This document shows, piece by piece, positions 26,628-34,742 of a DNA stretch of 64,000 bases. The stretch comes from Vreelandella sp031769195 (GTDB lineage: Bacteria; Pseudomonadota; Gammaproteobacteria; Pseudomonadales; Halomonadaceae), in NCBI RefSeq assembly GCF_031769195.1, contig NZ_JAVHNP010000004.1:434001-498000 (forward strand). The letters run 5' to 3'. The translations under genes and the position numbers were made by a program. The notes below the pieces were generated by a model. It saw only the letters and a list, made by a program, of their open reading frames with translations, did not search any database and was not told where the DNA came from. The stretch's first letter is position 1, and each line of letters starts with the position of its first letter.

Positions 26628-27911
26628 TTAGCCGTAAATGAAGTTAACCAATGCCAGAGCAAAGGCAGGAATGTAGGTATTGATCATCAGAATCGTGAAC
26701 AGCACGCCAATAAACCAAAGGTTGGTTTTAGACGTTGCCCAGATATCGGATTTCGCAATCGAGCAGGCAGCTATCAGTACGCTCGCCACTGGCGGTGTTT
26801 GCTGACCAATTGCCAGGTTCAGCGTCACGATCAAACCGAAATGCAGCGGGTCGATACCAACTTCTAGCACCAGAGGAAGCACGATGGGCACGACGAGGAT
26901 GATGGCCGCTGCCGAGTGCAGGAAAATACCCAGAATCAAGAAGATGATATTCAGCAGCGCCAGGATGACGTACTTATTGCTGGTTAGCTCGCTGATCTGA
27001 AGGGCAATTTGCTGCGGTATGCGGGTTTCTGTCAGGTAGCCACCGACAACGGCAGAGGCAGCCACCAGCAGCATCACCACGGCAGTTTGCACACCCGCGC
27101 TCTTGCAGGAGTCGATAAAGTTTTTAATCGTGAACTCACGGTAGACAACAGCGCTGATAAAGATGGCAACGCAGACGGCCAGTGCAGCCCCTTCCGTTGC
27201 GGTCACAAAGCCACCAAAAATACCGCCCAAAATAATGACCGGAATTAGCAGTGCCCACACGGCCTCTTTTAATGCCGTCCACAGCGTAGAGAGGCGAAAG
27301 CGCCCTTCCGAGGGGAAGTTATATTTACGCGCCAGGTAATAGCACATAGCTGCTAAGCCCATCGCCCCCAAAAGCCCGGGGAAAATACCGGCAACAAACA
27401 TCTGAACCACCGACTCGCCCGACATCACCGCGTACAAAATCATCGGAATGGACGGCGGTAAGATAATGGCCAAGCTGGCGGCTGAGGAGGAGATCGAGGC
27501 GGCAAACTCTTTTGAGTAGCCTTTTTTACGCATTGCTGGAATCAGAATACTGCCAATCGCCGACACCCCCGCCACCGATGACCCGGAAATCTCCGCGAAG
27601 AAGACCGACGCGCCAATGGTCACCATCGAAAGCCCGCCCTTGATAAACCCCACCATGGCCATGGCAAGGTCAATTAAGCGCCGCGATATGCTGGAGGCGT
27701 TCATAATCGCGCCTGCCAGAATAAAGAGAGGGATCGCAATCAGCGGAAAGTTGGTTGCCCCCTCAAACATGGTCATACCAACGGTAGGCATCGCCATACT
27801 GCCGTAGGTAATAAAGGTGGCGATAGTGCCCACCAGAGCCAGTGCGACCGCTACCGGCACATTGATCAGAATCAGCGCGATGAGTGCAATAAAGATATAG
27901 AGAATAATCAT
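26628..27911 (-). CDS. TRAP transporter large permease, DctM type
   Basis: 427-residue inner-membrane protein, the transport channel of a tripartite ATP-independent periplasmic transporter. About 12 membrane segments, with the DctM family features PTVGMTMFEGATNFPLIAIPLFILAGAIM in the first third and GSSVAGVSAIGSILIPAMRKKGYSKEFAASISSSAASLAIILPPSIPMILYA (in pieces around residues 115-170). It forms an operon with the small permease (nine bases upstream) and the binding protein. Drives uptake of an organic acid with sodium ions, which suits a halophile. GAGGA lies upstream of the ATG. The substrate is set by DctP and is unknown. Confidence 0.92.
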   Translation of the reverse strand: MIILYIFIALIALILINVPVAVALALVGTIATFITYGSMAMPTVGMTMFEGATNFPLIAIPLFILAGAIMNASSISRRLIDLAMAMVGFIKGGLSMVTIGASVFFAEISGSSVAGVSAIGSILIPAMRKKGYSKEFAASISSSAASLAIILPPSIPMILYAVMSGESVVQMFVAGIFPGLLGAMGLAAMCYYLARKYNFPSEGRFRLSTLWTALKEAVWALLIPVIILGGIFGGFVTATEGAALAVCVAIFISAVVYREFTIKNFIDSCKSAGVQTAVVMLLVAASAVVGGYLTETRIPQQIALQISELTSNKYVILALLNIIFLILGIFLHSAAAIILVVPIVLPLVLEVGIDPLHFGLIVTLNLAIGQQTPPVASVLIAACSIAKSDIWATSKTNLWFIGVLFTILMINTYIPAFALALVNFIYG

Positions 27912-27920
27912 GATGGTTAC

Positions 27921-28481
27921 TTATCCTCGCTGCTGCGTGCTAACGGCTTGAACGTCATCGGCATCAATACCGGCTTCTTCCAGCTCATGGTCGATAAAGC
28001 CTTTGCCGCGTGCGCTTTTCAGGATATCGGGCAGTCTTAGCAGCTCAGCGATAATAAATAGCACCGATGCAATCGGGATGGCCGACTGAGTCACCTGCAT
28101 GGAAACAGAGGGCAGGCTAACCATATTCATACCTTCCAGAATCAGCATGACCTGATAGCTCGCCAGCCCTAAAAAGATGAAAAACCCAATGGTGATGGCT
28201 TCAGCAAGTAACGCGATAGGTACCCGAATCGAGGGCGGGCACATATTCAACACGCTAGGACACGTAATATGCGCGCCCTTGGCTGCGGCCAGCGCCGTAC
28301 CGTAGTAGGTGACCCATGCCAGCAACACGGCGGCTAACTCGTCGTACCAGCTCAATGGAAAACCGAGATAACGCGTAATAAAACCAATCGTGACGACGCC
28401 CGCCAGCGCAATCACCAACACCACCACGACGCCTTCAAGAAACGCAAAGTAAGCGTTCTTGAACTTGGTATAAGCGCTCAT
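27921..28481 (-). CDS. TRAP transporter small permease, DctQ type
   Basis: 186-residue inner-membrane protein with four predicted membrane segments and the DctQ family pattern YLGFPLSWYDELAAVLLAWVTYYGTALAAAKGAHI (in pieces, residues about 35-70). AGGAGG lies five bases before the ATG. It is the second gene of the TRAP operon, between dctP and dctM. The acidic C-terminal tail (about 155-186) is soluble. It pairs with the DctM protein to form the membrane part of the transporter, and has no catalytic role of its own. Confidence 0.9.
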   Translation of the reverse strand: MSAYTKFKNAYFAFLEGVVVVLVIALAGVVTIGFITRYLGFPLSWYDELAAVLLAWVTYYGTALAAAKGAHITCPSVLNMCPPSIRVPIALLAEAITIGFFIFLGLASYQVMLILEGMNMVSLPSVSMQVTQSAIPIASVLFIIAELLRLPDILKSARGKGFIDHELEEAGIDADDVQAVSTQQRG

Positions 28482-28550
28482 TGAAACCTCCTGTAGGAAG
28501 AGACGCCCACCTCCAAAGAGGTGGAACGCCGCTTCGAGATGATGGCTTGG

Positions 28551-29528
28551 TTATTCGCGCAGGGCGGCCACGGAATCCAGCATTTCCTGGCCACCATCGA
28601 CATCGTTGGCAAACGTGTCGTAAATCGACTGAGAGGCGGTAACAAAGGCATCGAAGTCCACTTCATTCACTTCCATGCCTGCGTCGCGCATCAATACCAA
28701 GGTTTCATCATCTAGGCGCTGGCCCTCTTCCAGGGCAAAATCTTCTAGCTCAAGCGCGACTTCCTGCAGCACATTGCGAACATCTTCAGGCAGGCGGTTC
28801 CAACTGGCACCGGCGGTTAAATAGGCGGGGGTATAAACGTGGTTCGAGATTGAGAGGTAATCCTGCACTTCATGGAAACGCGAGGAGTAGGTTTGAATCA
28901 GCGGGTTCTCTTGACCATCCATTGCGCCGGTCTGCAGTGCAACAAACACTTCTGAGAGCGACATCGGGGATGGAGCTGCCCCATAGCTGCGGAACATCTC
29001 TATGCGCCAGACACCGCTGGGGGTGCGTAATTTGATGCCGCTAAGATCATCAGGAGTGGTAATAGGGCGTACGTTATTGGTGATTTGGCGGAAGCCATTT
29101 TCCCACACGGCAATAATGTTAAAGCCCTTAGCTTGGGCCGCCTCATAGAGTGGGCCACGTACTACCTCATCACGCACGCGCTTCATGTGCTCGCGATCCT
29201 CAATGAGATAGGGCATTTCAAACAGCGCAAACTCTTCGGCTTCTGAGCTCATGACCGTTGAGGGAATCGCAAGATCCAGCGACCCAAGGCGCAGACGACG
29301 CATCATGGATTCATCGCTACCTAACTGGCTATTGCCATAGACATTCACTTCGGCAGCGCCGTCCAAGCGTTCATTAGCCAGCTCAGCAAAGCGGTTAGCA
29401 GTAATTTCAAACAGCGAGCCAGGCCCACCGACGTGGCCAAGCCTAACTTCGATGTTCGCGCTGGCAACCGATGCGTGTAGCCCGAAGGTGACGGCAGCCG
29501 CCGCTAGCGCAGTCTTAATAAATTTCAT
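28551..29528 (-). CDS. TRAP transporter substrate-binding protein, DctP type
   Basis: 325-residue periplasmic binding protein. Signal peptide at residues 1-24 ending in ASA, then the DctP-type mature chain: EVRLGHVGGPGSLFEITANRFAELANERL, the NSQLGSDESMMRRLRLGSLDLAI segment, and the SGIKLRTPSGVWRIEMFRSYGAAPSPMSLSEVFVALQTGAMDGQENPL segment (in pieces near 155-205), where the first Arg is the usual carboxylate-binding residue. GGAG precedes the ATG at 29528; the longer frame lacks a signal. First gene of the seven- or eight-gene operon. TTGAATTCAAAATT 52 bases upstream is a likely operator. The acid it binds is unknown; the acidic mature chain fits a halophile. Confidence 0.9.
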   Translation of the reverse strand: MKFIKTALAAAAVTFGLHASVASANIEVRLGHVGGPGSLFEITANRFAELANERLDGAAEVNVYGNSQLGSDESMMRRLRLGSLDLAIPSTVMSSEAEEFALFEMPYLIEDREHMKRVRDEVVRGPLYEAAQAKGFNIIAVWENGFRQITNNVRPITTPDDLSGIKLRTPSGVWRIEMFRSYGAAPSPMSLSEVFVALQTGAMDGQENPLIQTYSSRFHEVQDYLSISNHVYTPAYLTAGASWNRLPEDVRNVLQEVALELEDFALEEGQRLDDETLVLMRDAGMEVNEVDFDAFVTASQSIYDTFANDVDGGQEMLDSVAALRE

Positions 29529-29579
29529 GGGGTACTCCAAGTGAACCATTGTTGTTGTTGGGGTCTTCACCACCTCAAT

Positions 29580-29593
29580 TTGAATTCAAAATT
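29580..29593. promoter_or_regulatory. TTGAATTCAAAATT operator candidate, TRAP operon promoter
   Basis: Contains the palindrome TGAATTCA (29581-29588) and lies 52 bases upstream of dctP. It matches TTGAATTCATAATT at 30295-30308 in 13 of 14 bases. The GntR-family gene at 30433 is the likely binder; this is inference. Confidence 0.5.
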
Positions 29594-29689
29594 CAAAATT
29601 AGGTATTAAACTTTCGTCTTGAAGCGCGACTCTCTTCGTCAACTCATTGATACGACGAGTATTTAGAAAAATGACGCCGCTAAAAAAAA

Positions 29690-29712
29690 AGCAGCGCCTA
29701 TGGGACGCTGCT
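29690..29712 (-). terminator. Rho-independent terminator of the HbpS-like gene
   Basis: AGCAGCG and CGCTGCT form a seven-base-pair stem, followed on the minus strand by nine T. It separates the HbpS-like gene from the downstream TRAP operon, so the two are different transcripts. Confidence 0.85.
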
Positions 29713-29736
29713 TGGTTGCTCTATCAACACGCGGGC

Positions 29737-30210
29737 CTAATGCTCTTCGCCGCCGGGCGCTAGCCCCCATCGCAATGCCGCCGCTTTAATACCGGCGATG
29801 GCCACCTGCTGATCCTCTTCAGAAGAGGCGCCGCTTACCCCGACGGCACCGATCACGCACTGCTGCTCATCTAAAATAGGCACGCCTCCCGCTACCGGCA
29901 CAAAATGCCCATTAGACGCCGCCGCCACGCTGGCAAGAAATGCAGGCCGTTCGGTATTTCGTTCACCAATAATGCCGCTGGCAATGCCCATACCCAGTGC
30001 GGCATATGCTTTTCCCTGGGCAACGGGAAAGCGCAGCGGTGCACAGCCATCTTCACGCTCGGCAGCCACCACGTGACCACCCCCATCAAGCACCACTAGC
30101 GTAAGCGGTGGCAGGCCAGCTTCCCGCGCCTGTGAAAACCCACCTTCTACGATGGTTCTGGCCTTCTCTCGACTCAACTGCACGCTACACATGAAAATAT
30201 TTATTGCCAT
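29737..30210 (-). CDS. HbpS/GlcG-family small protein
   Basis: 157-residue protein of the HbpS-like (DUF336/GlcG) family, a haem- or cobalamin-binding fold often encoded beside hydroxyacid oxidases. Family features are SREKARTIVEGGFSQAREAG, VVLDGGGHVVAAEREDGC, KAYAALGMG and the GGVPILDEQQCVIGAVGVSGASSEEDQQVAIAG stretch near residues 105-137. GGAG lies seven bases before the ATG. It is divergent from the GntR gene and separated from dctP by a terminator. The hydroxyacid dehydrogenase in the next operon is a plausible partner. It is a paralogue of glcG at 36058. Biochemical role is uncertain in the family. Confidence 0.8.
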   Translation of the reverse strand: MAINIFMCSVQLSREKARTIVEGGFSQAREAGLPPLTLVVLDGGGHVVAAEREDGCAPLRFPVAQGKAYAALGMGIASGIIGERNTERPAFLASVAAASNGHFVPVAGGVPILDEQQCVIGAVGVSGASSEEDQQVAIAGIKAAALRWGLAPGGEEH

Positions 30211-30294
30211 ACGTCGACTCCAGGGTGGTTATTGATTGTTATGGAGAGTAGTGCGACGACTACCGCCTACCTAGCATAGCCCGACTTATCGCAA

Positions 30295-30308
30295 TTGAAT
30301 TCATAATT
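30295..30308. promoter_or_regulatory. TTGAATTCATAATT operator candidate, HbpS-GntR divergent promoter
   Basis: Contains the TGAATTCA palindrome (30296-30303), 85 bases upstream of the HbpS-like gene and 125 bases upstream of the GntR gene. The match to the element before dctP suggests that all three units are controlled together. Confidence 0.5.
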
Positions 30309-30432
30309 ACTTTTGCAGATCATACAAAGAGTCGCCAATATATCCTTATGGCTTTGTGTTCAAATGGTGTTTACAAAGCGGCATCAGTTGCTTGGGGGGA
30401 AACCAAGCGGACACACACTAAGGGACAGAACA

Positions 30433-31113
30433 ATGACGAAAATCTTACAGCGCAATCTTTATCGTGAAGTTGCTGACCGCATTGGTGAGTTGATTGAGCA
30501 TGGTGAGTTGGCCCCGGGTGAACGCATCTCAGAAAAGCAGCTTTGCGAGCGGTTTGGCGTATCGCGCACACCACTTCGAGAGGCGCTTAAAGTACTGGCC
30601 ACAGAAGGGCTTATTGAGCTTCTACCTAATCGCGGCGCTAGGGTGGTTCGCTTAACCTTTAAAAAAGTAAAAGACACCTACGACTTAATGGCCGCGCTGG
30701 AAGGTTTATCAGGCGAGCTTGCCTGCCAGCATATTAGCGACGCAGAAATTGCCGCTATTCGGGCTTTACACGATGAGATGCTTGAGCACTATCGCAACCG
30801 GGATTTGGCCACTTACTTCGCCATCAACCAGCAGATCCACGAGAGCATATTGGCCGCCTCGCGCAACGAGGTATTGCAAGAGATGTATAGCAATCTCAGC
30901 CAGCGGGTAAAGCGCGTTCGCTACTCGAAAAAAATGACGCAAAAGTTTTGGAGTCAGGCGGTTCAAGACCATGAGAACATGATAGCCGCGCTTGAGCAGC
31001 GCAACAGTAAACAGCTAGGCCAGATTCTACGCGACCACCTGTGCAACAAGCTGGAAGTGGCTACTTTGGCAGGCGTGATTGAAGATGACAGCCTAAGCGC
31101 TGCCAACGCTTAA
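30433..31113 (+). CDS. GntR-family (FCD domain) regulator of the TRAP/crotonase operon
   Basis: 226-residue regulator: winged helix-turn-helix at about residues 8-75 (GERISEKQLCERFGVSRTPLREALKVLATEGLIELLPNRGARV) and FCD ligand domain at about 80-210 (YDLMAALEGLSGELACQH; with AINQQIHESILAASRNEVL near 138). The ATG at 30433 is used, with AGGGACAG upstream; the 40 extra upstream codons are not family-like. It is divergent from the HbpS-like gene and beside the TRAP operon, so it probably senses the imported acid or its CoA derivative and represses through the TTGAATTCAWAATT sites. Convergent with glcC, with four bases between the stops. Confidence 0.86.
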   Translation: MTKILQRNLYREVADRIGELIEHGELAPGERISEKQLCERFGVSRTPLREALKVLATEGLIELLPNRGARVVRLTFKKVKDTYDLMAALEGLSGELACQHISDAEIAAIRALHDEMLEHYRNRDLATYFAINQQIHESILAASRNEVLQEMYSNLSQRVKRVRYSKKMTQKFWSQAVQDHENMIAALEQRNSKQLGQILRDHLCNKLEVATLAGVIEDDSLSAANA

Positions 31114-31117
31114 CATA

Positions 31118-31897
31118 CTATTGCCACTGTTCGAGACGCATCGCAGAGCGTTCTATACGGTCGTGTTCCGCCTCCAGTTCGCGCAGCAACTCACTGATAC
31201 TGGTTAAGTGCTCTAGTGCAATCTGTCGCGCCTGCTCGGCATCGCCACTCACCACCGACTCATGCAACCGAGCATGCTGCTGATTAATCATCTCCCGAGG
31301 ACCAGGACGATGGTAGAGATGCTTCACCGAGGCAAATACAGAGCTCAGCAGCAAATCGGTCAAACTCTGTAAGGTATGCACCAATACCGGGTTATGGGAG
31401 GCTTGGGAAATGGCGAGGTGAAACGCATGGTCTAACCGAGCCAGCTGTTCGACTTCTAACTCATCTGGCGAAGCCGCATACGCCGCCATTTCGCGGTAGC
31501 GGCGGGTGATTAACACCCGATCCATAGAGGTGCCGCGCCGCGCCGCCAGATAGGCCGACTCCCCTTCCAGCAGTGCGCGCACCTCTAATAAATCAAACAG
31601 CGTACGCGGATGATCGTTAAACAGATGCATCAACGGGCTTTGCTGATGCATGGGTAGCAGCGACGCCACGGTCGAGCCATGCCCCTGACGGGTATTGATA
31701 ATGGCTTTACTACGCAAAATACGTAGCCCTTCCCGCAGCGATGCCCGCGACACCCCCAGGCGCTCACAAAGACGCCGCTCGGAAGGCAGTAACTGCCCAG
31801 GCCGAAAGACGCCTTCCAGTATTAACTCTTCCAGGCGAGCAGCCACATGCTCAGGCGTGCGCCGCCCCATGGGAATATCGTCTCTGCTAAACGCCAT
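31118..31897 (-). CDS. glcC: GlcC-type glycolate regulator (GntR/FadR family)
   Basis: 259-residue FadR-subfamily regulator. The winged helix (about residues 15-80; GQLLPSERRLCERLGVSRASLREGLRILRSKAIINTRQGHGSTVAS in pieces) and the FCD domain with the LLEVRALLEGESAYLAARRG segment match GlcC, the glycolate-responsive activator of glc operons. AAGGAG precedes the ATG. It is divergent from glcD, and two TGGTCAGACCA-type sites lie between them. It most likely controls glcDEFG and its own gene, and perhaps the LldP/GlcA permease through the TGGTAAGACCA site at 17761. Its stop lies four bases from that of the convergent GntR gene. Confidence 0.85.
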   Translation of the reverse strand: MAFSRDDIPMGRRTPEHVAARLEELILEGVFRPGQLLPSERRLCERLGVSRASLREGLRILRSKAIINTRQGHGSTVASLLPMHQQSPLMHLFNDHPRTLFDLLEVRALLEGESAYLAARRGTSMDRVLITRRYREMAAYAASPDELEVEQLARLDHAFHLAISQASHNPVLVHTLQSLTDLLLSSVFASVKHLYHRPGPREMINQQHARLHESVVSGDAEQARQIALEHLTSISELLRELEAEHDRIERSAMRLEQWQ

Positions 31898-31932
31898 GCA
31901 CCGCTCCTTTGGTTCCCTCGGCCACCGCCACT

Positions 31933-31943
31933 GGGTCAGACCA
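31933..31943. promoter_or_regulatory. GlcC operator candidate 1
   Basis: GGGTCAGACCA, which fits nGTnnnACnA with one change from the TGGTCAGACCA copy at 31997. It lies 36 bases upstream of the glcC start and may serve autoregulation. Confidence 0.5.
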
Positions 31944-31996
31944 TGTCATTAGGGCGCCTTTTCCAGCCTGCCACCGCCCTGCTATCGACCAATTAC

Positions 31997-32007
31997 TGGT
32001 CAGACCA
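31997..32007. promoter_or_regulatory. GlcC operator candidate 2
   Basis: TGGTCAGACCA, an exact match to the FadR-subfamily pattern TnGTnnnACnA, 104 bases upstream of glcD and 64 bases from operator candidate 1. It overlaps a second inverted repeat, GACCA-N5-TGGTC (31987-32001). Confidence 0.58.
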
Positions 32008-32110
32008 TTGCACCACAACCTAGACAGGCGCACAAAAAAAGCTCAAATTGAGCGCCATGGTAAAGCAACGCTACCGTTACTTTTAATGATAAAAACTTAG
32101 GGATGTCGTT

Positions 32111-33610
32111 ATGAATATCCTATATGACGAGCGCCTTGATGGTGAGCTTGTCCGCCGTGATAAAGCCGAGGTACTCAGCGACCTGCAAGGCGCTGTGCCC
32201 TCCTTAACGCTGCTGCATCGAGAAGAGGATTTACGCCCCTTTGAGTGCGATGGCTTAGCCGCTTACCGCGTGCTGCCCATGCTGGTGGCACTGCCGGAAA
32301 CGCTGGAACAGGTCGAAGGCCTGTTAAAACGCTGCCACGCCCTGGGCGTACCGGTGGTCACCCGCGGCGCAGGCACCGGCCTTTCCGGTGGCGCACTGCC
32401 CCTAGAGCAAGGCGTGCTGTTGGTCATGTCGCGGTTCAGCCAAATTATTACTGTAGACCCCGACGCACGTATTGCCCGTGTTCAGCCTGGGGTGCGCAAC
32501 CTTGCCATTTCAGAGGCGGCCGCCCCTTATGGGCTCTACTACGCCCCCGACCCCTCCTCGCAAATCGCCTGTTCAATTGGCGGTAATGTGGCCGAAAACG
32601 CGGGCGGCGTGCACTGTTTGAAGTACGGTCTTACCGTGCATAACGTCATGCGCGTGGATGTGTTGACCATCGAAGGCGAGCACATGACGCTGGGGGCTGA
32701 AGCCCTGGATGCGCCCGGCTTCGACCTTTTGGCCCTGATGAATGGCTCAGAAGGCATGCTCGGGGTTGTCACGGAAATTACCGTGAAGCTGCTGCCCAAG
32801 CCGGAAACCGCCAAGGTGTTGATGGCAAGCTTTGACGATATCGAAAAAGCAGGCCGCGCGGTGGGCGATATTATTGCCGCAGGCATTATCCCCGGCGGCT
32901 TGGAAATGATGGATAAGCTCGCTATCCAAGCGGCTGAAGACTTCATCAAGGCAGGCTACCCGGTAGAAGCTGAAGCTATCTTGCTCTGTGAGCTGGACGG
33001 CGTTGAAGCCGACGTAGACGACGACTGCGACACCGTTCGCCGCGTACTGGAGAAGGCGGGGGCTACCAATATTCAGCAGGCCCGGGATGAAGCCGAGCGC
33101 GCCAAGTTCTGGGCAGGGCGTAAAAATGCTTTCCCTGCGGTGGGCCGCATGTCGCCAGACTACTACTGCATGGATGGCACCATTCCACGCCGGGAACTCC
33201 CCCGCGTATTGAAAGGCATTGCCGCGCTATCCGAAGAGAGCGGCCTGGCGGTGGCCAATGTGTTCCATGCCGGTGACGGCAATATGCACCCGTTGATTCT
33301 GTTTGATGCCAACAAAGAGGGCCAGCTTGCCCTGGCAGAAGACGTGGGCGGCAAGATCCTGGAACTGTGCGTGGCAGCCGGTGGTTCGATTACCGGCGAG
33401 CATGGCGTTGGGCGGGAAAAGATCAACCAGATGTGCAGCCAGTTTCAGCCCGATGAACTGACGGTCTTCCATGCGCTGAAAGCGGCGTTCGACCCCAAAC
33501 GGCTGCTCAACCCAGGAAAGAACATTCCTACCCTGGCGCGGTGTGCCGAGTTTGGCGCCATGCATGTACATAACAACGAGTTACCGCACCCGGAGCTGCC
33601 ACGCTTCTGA
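32111..33610 (+). CDS. glcD: Glycolate oxidase subunit GlcD (FAD-binding)
   Basis: 499-residue FAD subunit of membrane-linked glycolate oxidase, which makes glyoxylate from glycolate. PCMH-type FAD-binding domain at about 55-235 (PVVTRGAGTGLSGGALPLEQGVLL) and FAD-oxidase C-terminal domain at about 240-470, with the conserved NVFHAGDGNMHPLI and GSITGEHGVGREK segments near residues 380 and 430. The length equals that of the E. coli protein. It opens the glcDEFG operon, 17 bases before glcE, and is divergent from glcC with the presumed operators between them. The FAD/Fe-S fusion at 20234 is a distant relative with the domains in one chain. Confidence 0.95.
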   Translation: MNILYDERLDGELVRRDKAEVLSDLQGAVPSLTLLHREEDLRPFECDGLAAYRVLPMLVALPETLEQVEGLLKRCHALGVPVVTRGAGTGLSGGALPLEQGVLLVMSRFSQIITVDPDARIARVQPGVRNLAISEAAAPYGLYYAPDPSSQIACSIGGNVAENAGGVHCLKYGLTVHNVMRVDVLTIEGEHMTLGAEALDAPGFDLLALMNGSEGMLGVVTEITVKLLPKPETAKVLMASFDDIEKAGRAVGDIIAAGIIPGGLEMMDKLAIQAAEDFIKAGYPVEAEAILLCELDGVEADVDDDCDTVRRVLEKAGATNIQQARDEAERAKFWAGRKNAFPAVGRMSPDYYCMDGTIPRRELPRVLKGIAALSEESGLAVANVFHAGDGNMHPLILFDANKEGQLALAEDVGGKILELCVAAGGSITGEHGVGREKINQMCSQFQPDELTVFHALKAAFDPKRLLNPGKNIPTLARCAEFGAMHVHNNELPHPELPRF

Positions 33611-33627
33611 TGCTATAAGGAACCACC

Positions 33628-34728
33628 ATGACCGAACTAGCGATACACGCTGCCGACCGGGATATCGCCGATGAACTGTGCGAACAGGTACGCAGCGCCT
33701 ACGCCGATCGCACCCCGCTACGTATCGTAGCGGGCAACACCCGGGGCTTTTATGGCCGCCCGGTGCAAGGCAAGGAACTCAATGTTGCTACCCATAGCGG
33801 CATCGTCTCGTATGACCCTATCGAACTGGTGGTCACCGTGCGCGCAGGGACACGACTCAGTGCCCTAAACGCAGCGCTGGCCGAGAAGAACCAGATGCTG
33901 CCCTTTGAGCCCCCCATCTTTGGCGATGCCAGCACGATTGGCGGTGTCGTCGCCACTGGCATGTCTGGCCCCCGCCGCCCTTGGGCAGGGGCTGCACGGG
34001 ATTTTGTCCTGGGCACACGGGTAATTACCCAAGAAGGTAAGCTGCTGCGTTTTGGCGGTGAAGTGATGAAAAACGTCGCGGGCTACGACCTTTCGCGCCT
34101 GATGGCCGGTGCCCAAGGCACGCTAGGCGTGCTGGCCGATATCTCGTTTAAAGTGTTGCCTATTCCTACCGCCAGCCACAGCCTGCGCCTTGAAATGGGT
34201 TTGCAAGATGCTTTAGCGAAGCTCTCTGAGCTTGGCCGCCAGCCGCTGCCGATCACGGCTGCAGCATGGCACGCGGGCGAGCTCTTCCTTCGCCTGGAAG
34301 GCGGTGAAAGCTCCGTCAACGCCACCAAAGAGCGCCTGGGCGGCGAAACGCTTTCTGCGGATTTCTGGCAGCAGCTACGCGATCATCAGCATGACTTTTT
34401 CACCCTTGGCGAAGGGCAAGCGCTGTGGCGCCTATCGCTACCTCCCCACACGGCAGCGCTGGAACTCGCCATCGATGAAAGCGATATTTTCTATGACTGG
34501 GGCGGCAGCCAGCGCTGGGTGAAAACCGCACTGCCCGCAGACACGCTGCGCGATGCATGCCAGAAGGCTGGCGGCCACGCTACCTGCTACACCCCGCATG
34601 CCCAAGGGGGCGCGGAGTCGCCGTTTACGCCGCTGAACTCAGTGGTAGAGAAGTATCATCGCAACCTGAAGGCCGAGCTGGATGCCCACGGCATTTTCAA
34701 CCCTGGTCGTCTTTATGCGGCATTTTAA
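33628..34728 (+). CDS. glcE: Glycolate oxidase subunit GlcE (FAD-binding)
   Basis: 366-residue second flavoprotein subunit of glycolate oxidase. FAD-binding domain at about residues 25-190, with GNTRGFYGRPVQGKELNVATHSGIVSYDPIELVVTVRAGTRL (in pieces), PFEPPIFGDASTIGGVVATGMSGPRRPWAGAARDFVLG and KNVAGYDLSRLMAGAQGTLGVL; a short C-terminal region follows. Slightly longer than the 350 residues of the E. coli protein. AAGGA stands upstream of the ATG. It lies between glcD and glcF, 14 bases before the latter. Together with GlcD and GlcF it forms the enzyme. Confidence 0.93.
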   Translation: MTELAIHAADRDIADELCEQVRSAYADRTPLRIVAGNTRGFYGRPVQGKELNVATHSGIVSYDPIELVVTVRAGTRLSALNAALAEKNQMLPFEPPIFGDASTIGGVVATGMSGPRRPWAGAARDFVLGTRVITQEGKLLRFGGEVMKNVAGYDLSRLMAGAQGTLGVLADISFKVLPIPTASHSLRLEMGLQDALAKLSELGRQPLPITAAAWHAGELFLRLEGGESSVNATKERLGGETLSADFWQQLRDHQHDFFTLGEGQALWRLSLPPHTAALELAIDESDIFYDWGGSQRWVKTALPADTLRDACQKAGGHATCYTPHAQGGAESPFTPLNSVVEKYHRNLKAELDAHGIFNPGRLYAAF

Positions 34729-34742
34729 TCAGGAGAGCTGAC

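Noticed and set aside
20234..30210. Itaconate, oxalate or beta-hydroxyaspartate pathway as the function of the TRAP/crotonase operon
   Set aside because: Needed enzymes (CitE-type lyase and MaoC hydratase; oxalyl-CoA decarboxylase; BhcB, BhcC and BhcD) are not present.
30313..30432. 40-codon N-terminal extension of the GntR gene
   Set aside because: The family start is at the ATG at 30433; the upstream codons cover the promoter region and are not conserved in type.
32028..32056. GCTCAAATTGAGC hairpin after an A-run before glcD
   Set aside because: It would be a terminator only for minus-strand transcription coming from glcD towards glcC, where none is expected; the stem is short.
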